Positions 24,063 to 36,768 of a stretch of 64,000 nucleotides of DNA are shown here, piece after piece. The stretch comes from Stratiolaelaps scimitus. Taxonomy: Eukaryota; Arthropoda; Arachnida; Mesostigmata; Laelapidae. Under the pieces are notes generated by a model. It saw only the letters and a list, made by a program, of their open reading frames with translations. It had not been told where the DNA came from and did no database searches. Within the stretch, counting starts at the first letter, position 1, and each line of letters starts with the position of its first letter. The translations under genes and the position numbers were made by a program. Location of the stretch: positions 2,046,001 through 2,110,000 of the forward strand of contig JABWDB010000009.1 in NCBI GenBank assembly GCA_019614645.1, given 5' to 3'.

Positions 24063-25141
24063 ATTAAAATGAATACTTTTTGTCTTGCGCTCGCGCGTGT
24101 GTGTGTGTGTATCTATGTGTTTATATATGTATATATGTATGTATGTACAAAATGTTTTCTTATACAGTAATAGCGTTAATACAATAATACGCTTCATTGG
24201 TTTGCGTTACTCAGTTTTCACAGTTGTATACTGACTGGCTGTGGGACCAGTCATCGCCGTCGTCGTCATCATCATTTGTAGCGTGGCATTGCACACATTG
24301 CGTAAACGTGTGGCGTATAACCGAATTGGAATCGCATTGAGTTGGTTGCCCGCGCGCGCGTCCAGGAACGACTGATCCTGGACACAAAACTATGCCTCTC
24401 CTATAGCCCTCAAGTGAGACAGAATCGTCCATCTATCTATGTCTCTCTCTCTGTGTGTATGTGTATGGATGTGTTCGTGCCAGACCTGCGTATAGCAGTC
24501 ATTTGATTATGTAGCACCGCCAGTGTGATGCTCGCAGGGTGTTCAAGAGTGAGCTGGAAGTTATCGTCGAACGAATCAAGTAGTCAACAACAAACTAACA
24601 TAAAATCAACAACAATACACTCCACAAACGCGGAGACACCGCCACCGAGGCATCTGAAGATTGCTCTCGGTCGCTGCGTGTACACTGTGCTCATCGCCAC
24701 TTATCGCCGTAAACAACAGCTAAGTGGTTCATGTGTGGACCACGCTGTCAGTGTGACTTAATCGATTTCGTGTGACCTTGGTGATGAACCCGGCAAAAAA
24801 ATCAGTAACGAGACAGTAGAGGGCCTGTGTCTGTCGTAATTCTGCGCACATGGATTATACATCGCACATGAGCTCTTTACTGTGAATACTGTGCCTCATT
24901 GCTTACAGCAAGAGGCATGCAATTGCTGTGAATTGCAACTGAGTATGCATAAACACAAATTTAATTTCAACATTGCTCGACCGAGCTCGATTTTCACTGT
25001 TGCTGGCAATATACCAGCATACTACTGCTGCTACGAGGTTATATACGTTTCGATAAATCTGGAGAAATTAGTGTCATTTCGGTGGCCGACAAAGAGTTCT
25101 CCAGCCTTCGCAGAGCTCATCGAATTGATCGAATCGCTTCG

Positions 25142-25170
25142 GCCGATCACTGACGTGATCAGTGATCGGC
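25142..25170. repeat. Perfect 12-bp inverted repeat
   Basis: GCCGATCACTGA (25142-25153), spacer CGTGA, and its reverse complement TCAGTGATCGGC (25159-25170). Could be a hairpin or a dyad-symmetric protein site. Confidence 0.9.
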
Positions 25171-26346
25171 GGATGTAACAGCCAACCCTGTACGTATTGC
25201 CAGACGTTCTGCTTCTTAACAAAATATAGAACAAATACCGTCATGGCACAAAAATGAGAACGTGGCGTTGTATAACTCCAGTAAAGCGGATACATAATCA
25301 AAATCATAATAATAATAATTATAACAACAACAACAATTATCATATACAAAACAATAGTAATCATACTGACAAAAGGCGTCAACCCCCTTTCATCCACTCG
25401 ATAGGTGCAAGTACCTGGTGCTTGTCCCCAATGGACAGATACCGTGTGTATTCTAATATCGTGAACGCTATTTTACTGTCCAGCTGTGTCCTCGCCGCCA
25501 TCGTCTCACCGGCCACTTCTTTGTGTATTTCGTCCAATGCTGTATGACAGAGAAATTAGGCCGCGTCAGCGAATGCTGCGCACTAAGCAATCGGTGCTTG
25601 GGGAGAAGGCAACGAGACGGTGAACATGACCGGGTGTGTGCGCGTTGTGCTGTGTTCGTCGGTGCAAATGGATTTGAATCAGCTTCATCAAGCTCCTCTC
25701 ATGTGTGTGCTCTGTTGCGTGCGCTTTGTTGATTGCTTGCTTGTAATTATTGTTCACTGCGGAAAGCGTGTAGCTGCGACAGCTGGCGTGTACGTTATTG
25801 AGTGGGCATGGCTTTGATCATTGGGCTCTTGTCTCCAGGACGAGATACACGTCAGGGGAGGAATACGAAACGTCGGGAGATCATCGAACCGTTGACACGA
25901 ACGACGATGACGCCGCCGCCGCCACCTCCTCCTTCTCATGTTGTATCGAATCATCCGAACGAACTCACACCTGACGAGCCGCTGGGGTTTACTTGTGTGA
26001 CCAATGTTAATCGTTTGTGGGTCTGCCGTCGCTGCCTGGACTGGCCGATCGACTCTGTCGTTTTGTGTTGTGGTTGTGCGTGGTAGCGCACTTAGTGTGG
26101 TCGCAACAACCCAGTGCGGTTGCCCGCTATTTTACTGTACGTTAAAGACGGCCACTGGGTTATCGTTGCAAATGCCTGTGGCAAACAGTCAGCCCCGACA
26201 GGGACCGCCTGACTCGAGCGCATATCTACCGAGTTGTGCTTCGAGGTTGCATTGATCACGTGGACGATGCTCCTTTAGTCTGTAGTTGCTGTTGTTGTTG
26301 TTATTATCGAATTTACTCTGCACATCGCTCAGGGGCTATTGGGGAG

Positions 26347-26687
26347 TTAGAGTCTTGTAACCACATCAGATCTGAATTGTGACGTTGCCTGTGTTTGTGA
26401 CCGCTTCGGCGGTAGAGTTGGCGGTGTCTCCTGGCTGGCCGGCCCGACACCCGCGAGCATTGCCTGGGCCACCGCAGCTCCACCGCTGGCGGCGGCTGCC
26501 TGACTCGACGCACCAATCGATTGTGGCTTTCGTTGGTTCTTCGTCTTGGGCGGTAGGGGCGGTTTTGCGGGAGGTGGCGATCCATTCTCATCTTCCAATT
26601 CCTCGGTCGAGGACAATCCGCCGTCCGTTGAGCCATTATCAGAGAAATCTGTGCTGCACGCTCGATGCGCCTTGAAGTGGGCCCCAC
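26347..26687 (-). CDS. Proline-rich terminal exon ending in a PDZ-ligand-like VTRL; possible alternative C-terminus of the tamalin-like gene
   Basis: A strong acceptor (TTTTTTTTAG|GTGGGG) opens a frame, entered at phase 1, that runs about 113 codons to TAA at 26347. Features: a Ser/Asp-rich start (STDFSDNGSTDGGLSSTEEL), two SH3-ligand-type proline runs (SPPPAKPPLPPKTK and TPPTLPPKRS) with an Ala-rich stretch between, and a C-terminus SDVVTRL, which fits a class I PDZ ligand (T at -2, L at 0). It lies 1.9 kb past the stop of the PDZ scaffold gene on the same strand, and no other gene start lies between. Phase-1 GT sites inside that gene's last exon could feed it. Tamalin/CYTIP proteins also end in PDZ ligands. 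The link is inference, and it could belong to a separate gene. Confidence 0.55.
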
Positions 26688-28617
26688 CTAAAAAAAATAG
26701 AAGATAGCAAAGAACAATTATGACTATTGGTCAGTAGGGTACAAGGTCGAATAGAGGGTGAGCGGTGAACTAAAGTTGTATGAAGTTTAAAATATATATC
26801 GATAACTTTGGTATATACAGCGAGGCGGGTAGAAATGACAAGAGTTGCGGGCAGAACAGATTACTTGAACTCGGTAGGAACTCATGGATACGAGAGCTCG
26901 AATTGAGCATCTAATTGAAGCCACGACGTAATTGGCATCAATCGTTCTCATTCATACTCCATTCGTGCGTAATCATATGTCTAAGGGTACTCGCGGCTGC
27001 GTATGCATATTGGCCTTTTCATTTGTCAGGACACCAAACGATTGCGAAATGCGAGCGCGGTACATGAGGCACTGCTTAGATGAAAGTACTTTCAAGTGTT
27101 CCTCAAATAAGAAAGTTGACTAAAATCGACGAATTATCCGTTGCTGCCAGACGATTGAATCGCGACTGGATGATGCAGCATAGAGCATGGACACTCAAGG
27201 GAGACGAAATAAGGTATTTTATCACTTTGATAAATCAACATAGCTATGTATGTGTATTCTTTGTCCGACTGCAACGAGAAGGCCTGCCTACGTTCCATCG
27301 GGTCGAACAGTCGAGATATACGACAACAAATACGCCAAAACAATGATCTCAAATCAATTGTGTGCCCGCAGTGTGCGCATTGGCCGAAACCATCGTCCGC
27401 AGCGTTTACAGTGACGACAGCAGGGTGACGGCGATCGGGGACATCGGCCGAGGCCGAAAGAGCGAGCTCTTACTGTTGGCATTTTTAATCTGGAACTCGT
27501 AATCGTATATCAATATTCGTGTATATCATCATTGAGGTCTAGAGGTGACATTGTCCTGTGCTTCGCGTAATGTTCATAGGATCATCATTTCTGACAACAC
27601 GTTTCCTATGAAACAAATAAAAAGGTCCAACGCTTGTCAACTCATGTATAGCACCAGACATTTATTGTCATTGTTTTAAAGGTGTATTAAAAGCTCTTCG
27701 ACTCACTCGTATCACGAAATGTGTAACGAAAAAATAGTCATTTTCACACACATACACACATTGCCCTGAGGAGGCAATCATTCCACTATTGCTCATTTAT
27801 AATAATAATAATAATAATAATAATTAACAATAATAATAATATTAATTGAAATAGCACGATTGAATGGTGGCGTAGCGTTGCGAGCGTATGTCGTCAAAGC
27901 TTCTAGCATGACGCGTTTACACATAATGTGCTGTTGTTTCATTATAGTCGATATTGCGTTAGCTTATAATAGTCGACAACATATTTACAGTATGAGTACA
28001 GAACATCACTATTCAGATGATAAGCACACGGACACACTGTTGCACAGCAGCAGGAAACAGGTATTTCACTATTAATATTTATAATGAAAATAATATATCA
28101 TTATCATATATTTCCCATTCAACATCATGGTGAGCCCTAGGCAAGACAGATATCGATGAGGCATTCCTTAAGTTCCACCTTAGACTATATGTCAATTAAC
28201 GCATATGTCGTGCAATGTATATTGTATTGTATTGTATATTGTAATCGCTGGTGAGCATCTCTCTATCCAGGTATGAGAATGAATGCAGCATGAGATCTTC
28301 GTCGACCATGGACGGGCGCCCGGCAGGAAATTGACACTGTGTATCTCTGATTTCCTATTTTCCTCTTTAAATATCACACCACGATTTTACGTTGCATGTC
28401 GACTCCCCACATCGTGGTGAGGCTGATGAGAGGCTGAACTCGAATTCGACGCCTTCCTGTGGCAAGCAAGAGCTTACTGAATCGACACACGAGCGTTGTG
28501 GGCCAAAATGGCTTCTTGTGCCCTGCACAGCCAAAAAGTGACCCTATACACCTTTTTATGCTGCTAATTCTCTCTCTCTCTCTCCTTTTTACTATCTCGG
28601 CTATTCATCGTCTTTCT
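26688..28617. other. Non-coding stretch between two terminal exons
   Basis: About 1.9 kb without a recognisable exon. An (AAT)n tract lies at 27799-27845. If the exon at 26347-26687 belongs to the tamalin-like gene, this stretch is partly intron and partly the 3'UTR of the membrane-tailed form. Confidence 0.5.
27799..27845. repeat. (AAT)n microsatellite
   Basis: Imperfect AAT repeat of about 47 bases. Confidence 0.92.
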
Positions 28618-30347
28618 TCACATGCCTAGACAAAGGATCATGCATGCATACAGTAGTGCTACCGGAGCACAACCGGTAACTGATAGAGCGAACGTCGCGA
28701 ACGTTGCGGCGAGGAGCAGGCAGAACGCTCGCTTCATTATCATATCTAGATCTGAACTGCATTCGCTCATGACGCAAAATTGGGACGGTGATCCACCCTC
28801 GGCGGGGTCCGGATTGTCGGTGTGGCTCAGCTTTTGGCAGCAGAAACAGTCGAATAGAATGCCAAGCTCCGACGAGCCGGACAACTTAGACGAAGAAGAA
28901 GAAGATGACCGCAGATCATCGTCATCGTCATCATCACCAGGGTCCGCCGTAGGGTCATCCGGGTCCGCCGAAGGGGACTCCAAATAGGCTCGAGGCGTAA
29001 AGCTTAATTGAGAGAGCTGCGACGCTGTCGAACAGCTCGACCATATCGATCGGTCTCCAATACCGCTGTCGGACAAGCTCAGCGAACCAGCACTTTCCGA
29101 CTGAAGCACCAACGTGGATGACGAACTTGATCGAATATGTGGCGATATCGATTTCGCAGGGGAATATACATAGCCTCGTTTGACGTACACACTTTCGTAT
29201 ACGGGATAGTCCTGTTCGACTGTGAGACTGAACTTCTCAAATTGCACATTGGGCACTGCAATCTCAAGGTCGGCGAGCTGATCCACCGTGCGATAAACTC
29301 GATCAAGCAGGTCATTAATGGCATCAACTACCTCTTGCATGCCTTCAAGAGGATTGGCAACCGCAACGACAGCGTTGACCTCGACACCATCATGGTGGTC
29401 ATCGGAGATTTTCGTCTGATCAGCAGATGAGCTGGGATTGGCCTCGCTTGTGGTGAGCGGCGGGAAATTTGTCGTTTTCTCTGACTCAATAGGGAATCCA
29501 CTGACACAGTCAGCGCTAATAATACCTTGTTCCAATCCGTCGAGTGAGCCCACCGGAGTGACTGCAGCCGATGCAGGAAGGCTACGCGCCGAGTTTCGTC
29601 GTCCGCCTAACCGCGGCAGGGTTGAACAAGATGCCGATGTATCGCGATGATGGGTGGGTCGCCGGCTCGATGAGCCGGCCAGATTTGACGCCGAATCAGA
29701 TATAAGCCGCGATTCCGATTTCGAATGTGACACACTTAATCTGGAACGAACAGCAATAATGGGGAGGTGCGCAAAATAAAAAAAGAGATTTTTGTCACAA
29801 CACTAACGTAACGAATGGCGGGCTCTCTTTTATATATATATATATATATATATGCATATAAAATGTATATTTTCTGTATGTATATATCGTCAACTCCTTA
29901 TATATATTTAGTCTAAAGTTGTGCTAGGTGTTGCGTACCTGCTGAAACTTCTCGAATGTTTCCGAAACGGGAAGAGAACATCTTGAGTGCTCGACGTCAG
30001 TGGCAATAGTTCGTTTGAGCCTTTGACGAGATGGTCCGTATTGACGCCTTTGTTTCGTAGCGTCTCGATCATATTGCGTTCCGCCTCGACGTAGTGATTG
30101 TACTCAAGAATCTTCTGCTGATACGACCGTTTTAATTGCATCAACCTGAAAGACGAGAGTTACGTTTGTTAAAGTACACTCTGGATTATGCAAGGCCCTG
30201 CTTACTATGGTCCGCGATCATAATCTTCTTTCGTTACTATTATTATTATATGACAATAATATAATTAATATACTATTGTTTGTGGTGCTTCTTCAACATC
30301 TATCAGCAATTCTTATGATAGTGGAATTAGGAATAAAAAAAACGAAG

Positions 30348-30384
<37 letters not shown>

Positions 30385-33300
30385 ACACACTTTCTCTATG
30401 GATTCGGTTTGGCCTTCGTGAAATGTTGTAAACCTTATCTGTCGCCTTAAACGAAACGTTCGCTGACATAATCCATTTTGGGTCAGTTTAAAGCAGACAA
30501 AATTATGGCCTGTTGATGACTCATCACGAGCTGGCCCGCATATAACTGTAATAGTACTTAAATGAATGATAACTTATATAACGATCGTTGGCCAGGGGGG
30601 GGGGCTTATTTGGTCGAATACGCAACGGCCGGATGGACCTGATATTAACAAAAAGTCAACTATCGGCAAATTGCTAATCTTATTTTACAATCACCGAGAC
30701 TGGATCGAATATATATATATATATATGAGATAACAAGGGCAACTTCACAATACCAGATTAGTGGAGCCGTGATGGCCTCTGTTCGCTTTTCGAATTTAGA
30801 ATACGTGACATATATGTATCACCAATGTCAGCGCGGTGGCTTGGACGGCCAAGTCTCTGGCTGTAAAAAACCAGAGGCCGCAGGTTCGAGCCCCGCTGCG
30901 TGATGACATAATAGCAGCTCTTAAGTTATGTAAAATTGCAGCTCCTTTTGTAAACCAATGCAGCTTTACCTTTAGAATCAGCTTTACCAATCGATGTATG
31001 CTTTCAGATCTATGATATAAGATAGTCGCATCTATAAAGAGTTTTCTCCCAGACAAGAAAAGTGTTCGCTTCAGCCTGATAAGGCACCGAACTCTGCCGC
31101 TCCACCGAAACTGGTACACTCTGAATTTCGTCTGTTAGGGCACATGATACTAGGTATTACAATGATGATTCAATGACTAACGTGTGTTAGTATGGTGCTC
31201 ATGATGAAAGCTACACATAATTATACATCATGAAGGAAATATCGTAGCGCACGCTCACCTGAGCCATTGATAGTACAATGGCAACACTCGATATGTTTCT
31301 ATTTGTACTGTAAGCTATGCAAATGGAGAAGGATTGAGCAATTAGAAAGCGCCGTACGGCTTAACGGCACACAAGCTTCCTTTCTTCGACAATTCGTTTT
31401 GACGTTATAATGTTCGCAGTTAACGGCTGGCTATCAATCCAATACATGTATTTCTAGTAACATTCGAATGACATAATCGATCAGCGGACGATCAGCAGCC
31501 GCCTTGTCGACTTACTTCACGTGAAGGGCCACTCTTCGAACGCAATCTTCGAATAGAACGACGACGCGCATAGCCTTCCCGCACGCCTGAATCATCTGGA
31601 TTAGCCTGTTGTGGTCCACTGACTCGACATCCTGGCCGTTAATCGATAGGATCACGTCACCAGCACGCATACCTGGTCATCATCATAGCGAGGGGCAGAG
31701 AACGGTTACATACGTGGTTAGCTCGTTGGCACAACCATGTAAATAGCATGGTTCATCCAGGGATTCACTGGTGGTTGAAAATTGCTGGCCTTCTTATGAT
31801 AGGGTGCGAGCACTCACTAGATTGCTATTATTGCTACGGGGATCGCTGATTACGTTACGGATTGAACCCTTAACCCTCCAGAGATTTTTCAATGACAATT
31901 GTTACCGCGTTACCGTTGGGGTACAAAGGGGCTATACGACTTCCGTGTTGAGCACGTTAACAGCTTTTGGGCTGTGGGAAGGAATCAGGCTGGATCTCTT
32001 AATGGCTTATATGTAATGACATACAATTAGTGGTAGAAAATTTTATAGGACTCTATTTTTCATAGGTAATAGTCAAATTCAATTAAGGAAATTGTAGCCG
32101 TTACTTAACGTGATTTCGCTCAGGTGACGCTTGTTCACGTTGGACGTTATAAGATCGGAATTAATTGTACAAGGTAGGGTCGGTAACGTTTATATATAGA
32201 GGAGCTCAAATTCTTTGTAGTAGTACTATGATCTACTCCTGCTTTATGAATGGTTGAAAACGGCGAAACCATCGCAGCGCGTGGTGTGTGGTCTATTAGA
32301 ATCACAGCTATGTTAAGAGACATGCTCACTCAGTGGAGAAGCACCAGATCAGCGGCGGTCAGGGAGAGAGGAGTGGTTGACACCGTATCAGATATCTCCG
32401 CGCGAATATTCCTTTAGGTTAGCGAGAAAGCGGAGCCGCTACGGGATAATAATGACAAAAAAAAACCTCTCTACAACGCATTATAATAATAGTGAGTCAT
32501 TGCTGGCGCGTATTGAAAGCAAATGAGTCACGTTCGAGTTTCTGACCGCCTAGGAACTTTTTACATAACGGAGGAAGACGTTATTCCGCAAAGTACAAAA
32601 GGCAGCTCTCGGCAAAGTCCATCATTTGCGGCCAATGTAACCAAGCAAGGTGGACTATGCCAATGCTGATGTCAAGCTAAGTTGGCGTGACACGGAAGCA
32701 ACGAAAAAAAACCATGAAAACGATCTTCTCGGAAAGGGATGTACCAAATTTACCTGGTCATACAGGCGGTAGCGGTCGGTAATGTCCTTATACCCAGAAA
32801 ACGATGAGGGGTATTTGGAGCTATTCCAGCAAGTAAATGACCTCTCGGGAAGGGTGACCACCCATTAGTATTGTAAGGGAGGTCAAATGATGATGTAGTT
32901 GGGATAGGCTCATTTTAAGAAGAGACGGTAAGCGAAGGTTAAGAACGCTCTGGCCGCCTCTGGACGACCTGGCAGGACTGGCAAAAGTATAACACTAGCC
33001 AATAGAGGTGAAAGTAAGATGAAAAAAAATCAGTCAAAACAATCAGAGAAGATAATTGTCACCTGAGCAACCTGCGCCATTCGTCTGCGGTCACTCATCT
33101 AACTCGCTGCGACGAAAATTTCACCGACAACGGCTGGCCTGCGCATACGTGTCGCACTCACGACTTCCGATACGGACTGACGGCAGTGCCACCAACCTCA
33201 CAAGATGTGTCAATTTCCGGTCACACCGGTGCGAACTACCGATAAATGAAAGCTAGCTGAAATATAGCCCCATGCTCCTCTTCGAACCAAGAGACCAAAG

Positions 33301-35866
33301 ACCCAAACGTCGGGGGCTCTTCAATCGTCATCAAGGCCCACATGACGAGTGTCAACGATTAGCATCGAATACGGCTTGGGAAGAACGCTTGCAATGTACA
33401 CGGCGAACCACACTATAATAGCCGCAGCCATTGTATCGAGTGATTCATCTTATTTTGGTTGGTTTGCTGTGAGCTAAACACCGTGAGAGTCAACCAGTAG
33501 CCATCGCTTATACCGATAATGTGGTAGCTAGTCAACACGCTCAGCAGCGTGACGTGCGCTGAATGAATCCTGTCCACTGATCACCACGTCGAGGACGTAA
33601 TGACGATGCCGTTGGATCCTCTGGATATATATATATATATATATACAATTCGAAGGTTTTGTTTGCGAAATCCGGCCTTCCTCTGTGGACCGCATATATA
33701 TCAACGCCAGGAAATGATTCGATCGATTTATCGGAAAACACCAGATCACCACCAATGTGTTCTATTCTGAATCCAATAGAAACCTATCTCCCGTGAAACC
33801 CGATAGAGAGGCAGGCATTAGGAAGATAGCAACTGCTCAATCAATACTTTCCATTTGAGCAGGTACAATATACAACCATATACTAAACAGTGAACCAAGC
33901 GATCCTCCCTTTGAATAACACGCCTTTGAGGGGGCTGAAAAGATATTGCGGTAGGCAGAAACACGGTACGCTATTTCGGCCATGTACCTGCACTCCATAG
34001 TGACATCTAATACAGATATCTGTACCCAAGGCGAGAGGGTTCGATAAAGAAAGCCTGCTTCGCCTTCGCGTGAACGCCTACAGGCCATCGTAGACGGCCC
34101 TCCTATCTCGTACCAGAACGTCGACTATAGGCAACTCCTACATATGATAGGAAGAAAACAGCCATCGAGCCGTGCGCTGAATGAAACGAAGCTCGGGATC
34201 GAGTGGGACACGGCGGCGATGAATCAGTCATCATAATGATGAGCAGTAAGTTGACCACCGTCACTGCCCTTTAACTCCCCTGGCTGTCGCTTTCGGGGCC
34301 GCCATTGAGAGGCTATTCTCGCCTCGACCCCGTCACCATAAACAGACGGCAGCAGCTGTGGACCTCCACGGCAGTGTTTTACACAACGCCTCGCTGCACC
34401 GAACGGCTATCGTCGCACCAGACGGCTCAGAAAGACGTTGACCGCTTTCGTGCGAGCAGCCGCGTCGGGATCATCGATCGGCAACAGCCACAGGATGTGT
34501 GCATGATCAATGACATTTTGAATAGCGAAACCCTTCATATGAGTTGTTCTATCGGTTTTCGTAACTAGCAACGGTGTGTTGCAATCGCCGTCGGCATCAA
34601 TGAATCGACGTTTGTAACCGAGTGAACCTGCGCTTTTGTGAAACTCCCCCACGCCAGCGGTCGCCTGCTCTGTTGCTTGGTGAGCCCGATCAGGTCCACG
34701 ATCGGGATTTTCTACCTTTACGTCCGACTCGAATGGAGTGTCACGTATCAGACGCCCACACATCATGTGACATCACGGGACCCAAGCGGCGTGAATGGAC
34801 GAATTTGCCGGTGTCAAATGTGTTCAATAACGTCAAGCGAGGCGAAAATGACAATAATCTTATATGCGGTTGGTTGCTCTAATAGCGATCTCCGGGAGCA
34901 GTGTAAATGCATCAACAGCAATAACAACAACAACAGCAACAACTTGATTTACGCGATGATGAAGTTCGCGGGATGCATTTCGACAAAAAACAGTTTGCAT
35001 CAATCATATAATAATAGTTAAATACTATGTATATATATATATACACATATATATATATATATATATAATGAGCTTACAATCGTCATGAAAGCTGACAAAA
35101 ACGGGTGACGACAGGGTCTGAATTCAAGGGTCGATTTGTTAACCTGAACCTTACCTGCTTTAGCGGCTGATCCGAAAGGTTCCACAGAGTCAACGTATGT
35201 GATTAACTCAATTTCCGACACCTCCCGGTGTCGAATGCCGTACGTCTGCAGCGTAAATCCAAATGAGCCCCCATGAGACTGATCTCGCTCTATGATGATC
35301 GTTCTTCGTCGATGGTCCTCATGGGCGGACGTTTGAACCAATCTGGCGTAAGCAACGAAGAGACATAAAATGGATGCATAAGGAGACATATACGTATTTA
35401 GATAGGCATGGCGACGCTCAATCGTTTCTAATTCTTGCAAATTGACGTACACATGTAGTTTTCTACGGACAATCGAACAGATCATTCAAATATGTCCACT
35501 TCTGCTTCCTTATCGGCTATGAGACATATATATACATATATATATATCAGATGTGGATGGTGATGAACATCCAGACTGAGTAACAGAATCAAATCGAGCC
35601 ACATGTCAGTGGCCACTCTCACACCAGTTACACAGTTCGGCGTGCGCCGTTATTCGTTTTCGATGAATAACACGGTGGTTAGTTGTGGTTTCTCGAAACA
35701 TTGAAGAATACAATAAAAACAACAATTACAAACATTTATTAGAAATAACCTCTCGTATACCATGTACTGTGGTAATTGTTAACATGAAACCATGAGTCTT
35801 CCTTAATTAATTTCTCTTAATTTCAGAAAACATAAGGCATACGAATTTGGCTTCACTGAATGAATG

Positions 35867-35897
<31 letters not shown>

Positions 35898-36768
35898 GAG
35901 AGAGAGAGAGAATAAGGGAGAGAGTCGGGGTGGCCTCATTTATATAGCCCTATAAATCCGGTTAAGATAAAGACACTGTAAATTAATAAAAAAACAAAGT
36001 GCTGTGTTTACAATTAAAGTTAGGGACTGCTCGGATAATATGTTTATCACAATTCGAATAAAATTAAGGCGTTCTGTTATATAACTCCCCAAGATTTAAG
36101 AGATTTAATACTCTCGCAATCATCGTTCCCATTTAGGCAAGTGGCCACAATAAGCAATCGTTGCAATAAATATGCCGATACGCTATTGCGGCTACTGCTC
36201 GGCGAGATATCGTCTTAGGGAATTGTGGGCGATTCGCGATCTCTAACGTTCCCGATTCCGATGCGATCTTTCCGTGTGACCTTCTGTGTTTTCGTCAAAT
36301 ATTCTACCTCCAATTAATTAAGTCACGCACTAAGGCAAACATTTGGAGTATAATACGAAGCAGAGATTGACAGCGTAGCGCCGCTGCTATGAATTACCGT
36401 ATGCATGCTACATTTAAATAGATATATATATATATATATATATACACGCCAGTGAAAGCACAGTCTAGGTGTACGAGAACGCACCGATCGCGGAGAATCT
36501 CTTCTGGAAGATCGTTAACACGGCTGGCAGTATAAGATGTGAAGCCGCCCTTCGTCGTCTGCGTGATGAAGTGCTTCGCATGCTGGTGCTGGGCCCGCTT
36601 GACCGAGTGTTGTTGCTGCTGCTGCTGGGCGAGGCCGACGCCGACGTTCACGCCGGCGGCCACTCCAAGTCCGGACTGGCCTGCACAACCTCGCGAACTC
36701 TGGCTTCGGGGTAAATTACCACCGCCTCGGGGCATAATTGGTAACGTCTGATGTCCCACAGGGTTCAT
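28618..36768 (-). CDS. Tamalin/CYTIP-like PDZ scaffold protein
   Basis: Five exons join in phase: 36768-36485, 35342-35155, 31672-31516, 30145-29939, 29740-28618, giving 652 residues. Residues 1-94 are low-complexity with a six-Gln run. The PDZ domain spans about 109-195: RRTIIIERDQ, then SFGFTLQTYGIRHREVSEIE (binding loop SFGF), ITYVDSVEPFGSAAKAGMRA, GDVILSINGQDVESVDHNRL (His at the first position of helix B, as in class I domains). A coiled-coil-like helix follows (LMQLKRSYQQKILEYNHYVE). The QTYGIRHRE signature and the helix after the PDZ match tamalin/GRASP and CYTIP, which bind ARNO/cytohesin GEFs through this helix and link receptors to trafficking. The last exon adds a long Ser-rich region, seven Asp, seven Ser, a Cys cluster (FDCFCCQK) and a final hydrophobic stretch of about 35 residues. 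Exon 1 follows a TTTTTAG acceptor directly, so an upstream noncoding exon is likely. Confidence 0.88.
29831..29853. repeat. (AT)n microsatellite
   Basis: TA run inside the 198-base intron 4 of the tamalin-like gene. Confidence 0.92.
30354..30381. repeat. (AT)n microsatellite
   Basis: TA run of about 28 bases in intron 3 of the tamalin-like gene. Confidence 0.92.
30822..30902 (+). mobile_element. tRNA-like sequence (degenerate tRNA gene or SINE head)
   Basis: In intron 3 of the tamalin-like gene, antisense to it. A box A-like TGGCTTGGACGG is followed 40 bases later by GGTTCGAGCCC (10 of 11 matches to box B), and a perfect stem CTCTGG/CCAGAG encloses the loop CTGTAAAAAA. The loop is too long and the acceptor stem does not pair, so it is not a functional tRNA gene. 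The 3' body of the SINE family at 17082 is absent. Confidence 0.5.
31673..35154 (-). other. Intron 2 of the tamalin-like gene
   Basis: 3.5-kb intron splitting the PDZ domain (donor GCAG|GTAAGG, acceptor ACCAG|GTATGC, phase 1). It contains (AT)n tracts at 33625-33645 and 35030-35068 and many short, non-family open frames. One minus-strand frame at 34407-34766 contains a short Kir-channel-like string (see findings). Confidence 0.75.
35030..35068. repeat. (AT)n microsatellite
   Basis: Interrupted AT run of about 39 bases in intron 2 of the tamalin-like gene. A shorter one is at 33625-33645. Confidence 0.9.
35867..35915. repeat. Adjacent (AT)n and (GA)n tracts
   Basis: AT run at 35867-35892 followed by a GA run at 35897-35911, in intron 1 of the tamalin-like gene. 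Confidence 0.9.
36422..36445. repeat. (AT)n microsatellite
   Basis: AT run of 24 bases, about 40 bases past the donor of tamalin-like exon 1. Confidence 0.9.

Larger units (their letters stand above)
20903..26346. other. Intergenic region, no recognised gene
   Basis: About 5.4 kb between TTC33 and the exon at 26347. Contents I can support: a possible retroelement remnant at 21606-21840, a GC-richer block at 22040-22260 with no recognised product, a (CAT)n run at 22627-22648, an (AT)n tract at 24042-24062 with a short (GT)n at 24097-24110, and a 12-bp perfect inverted repeat at 25142-25170. Confidence 0.55.
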
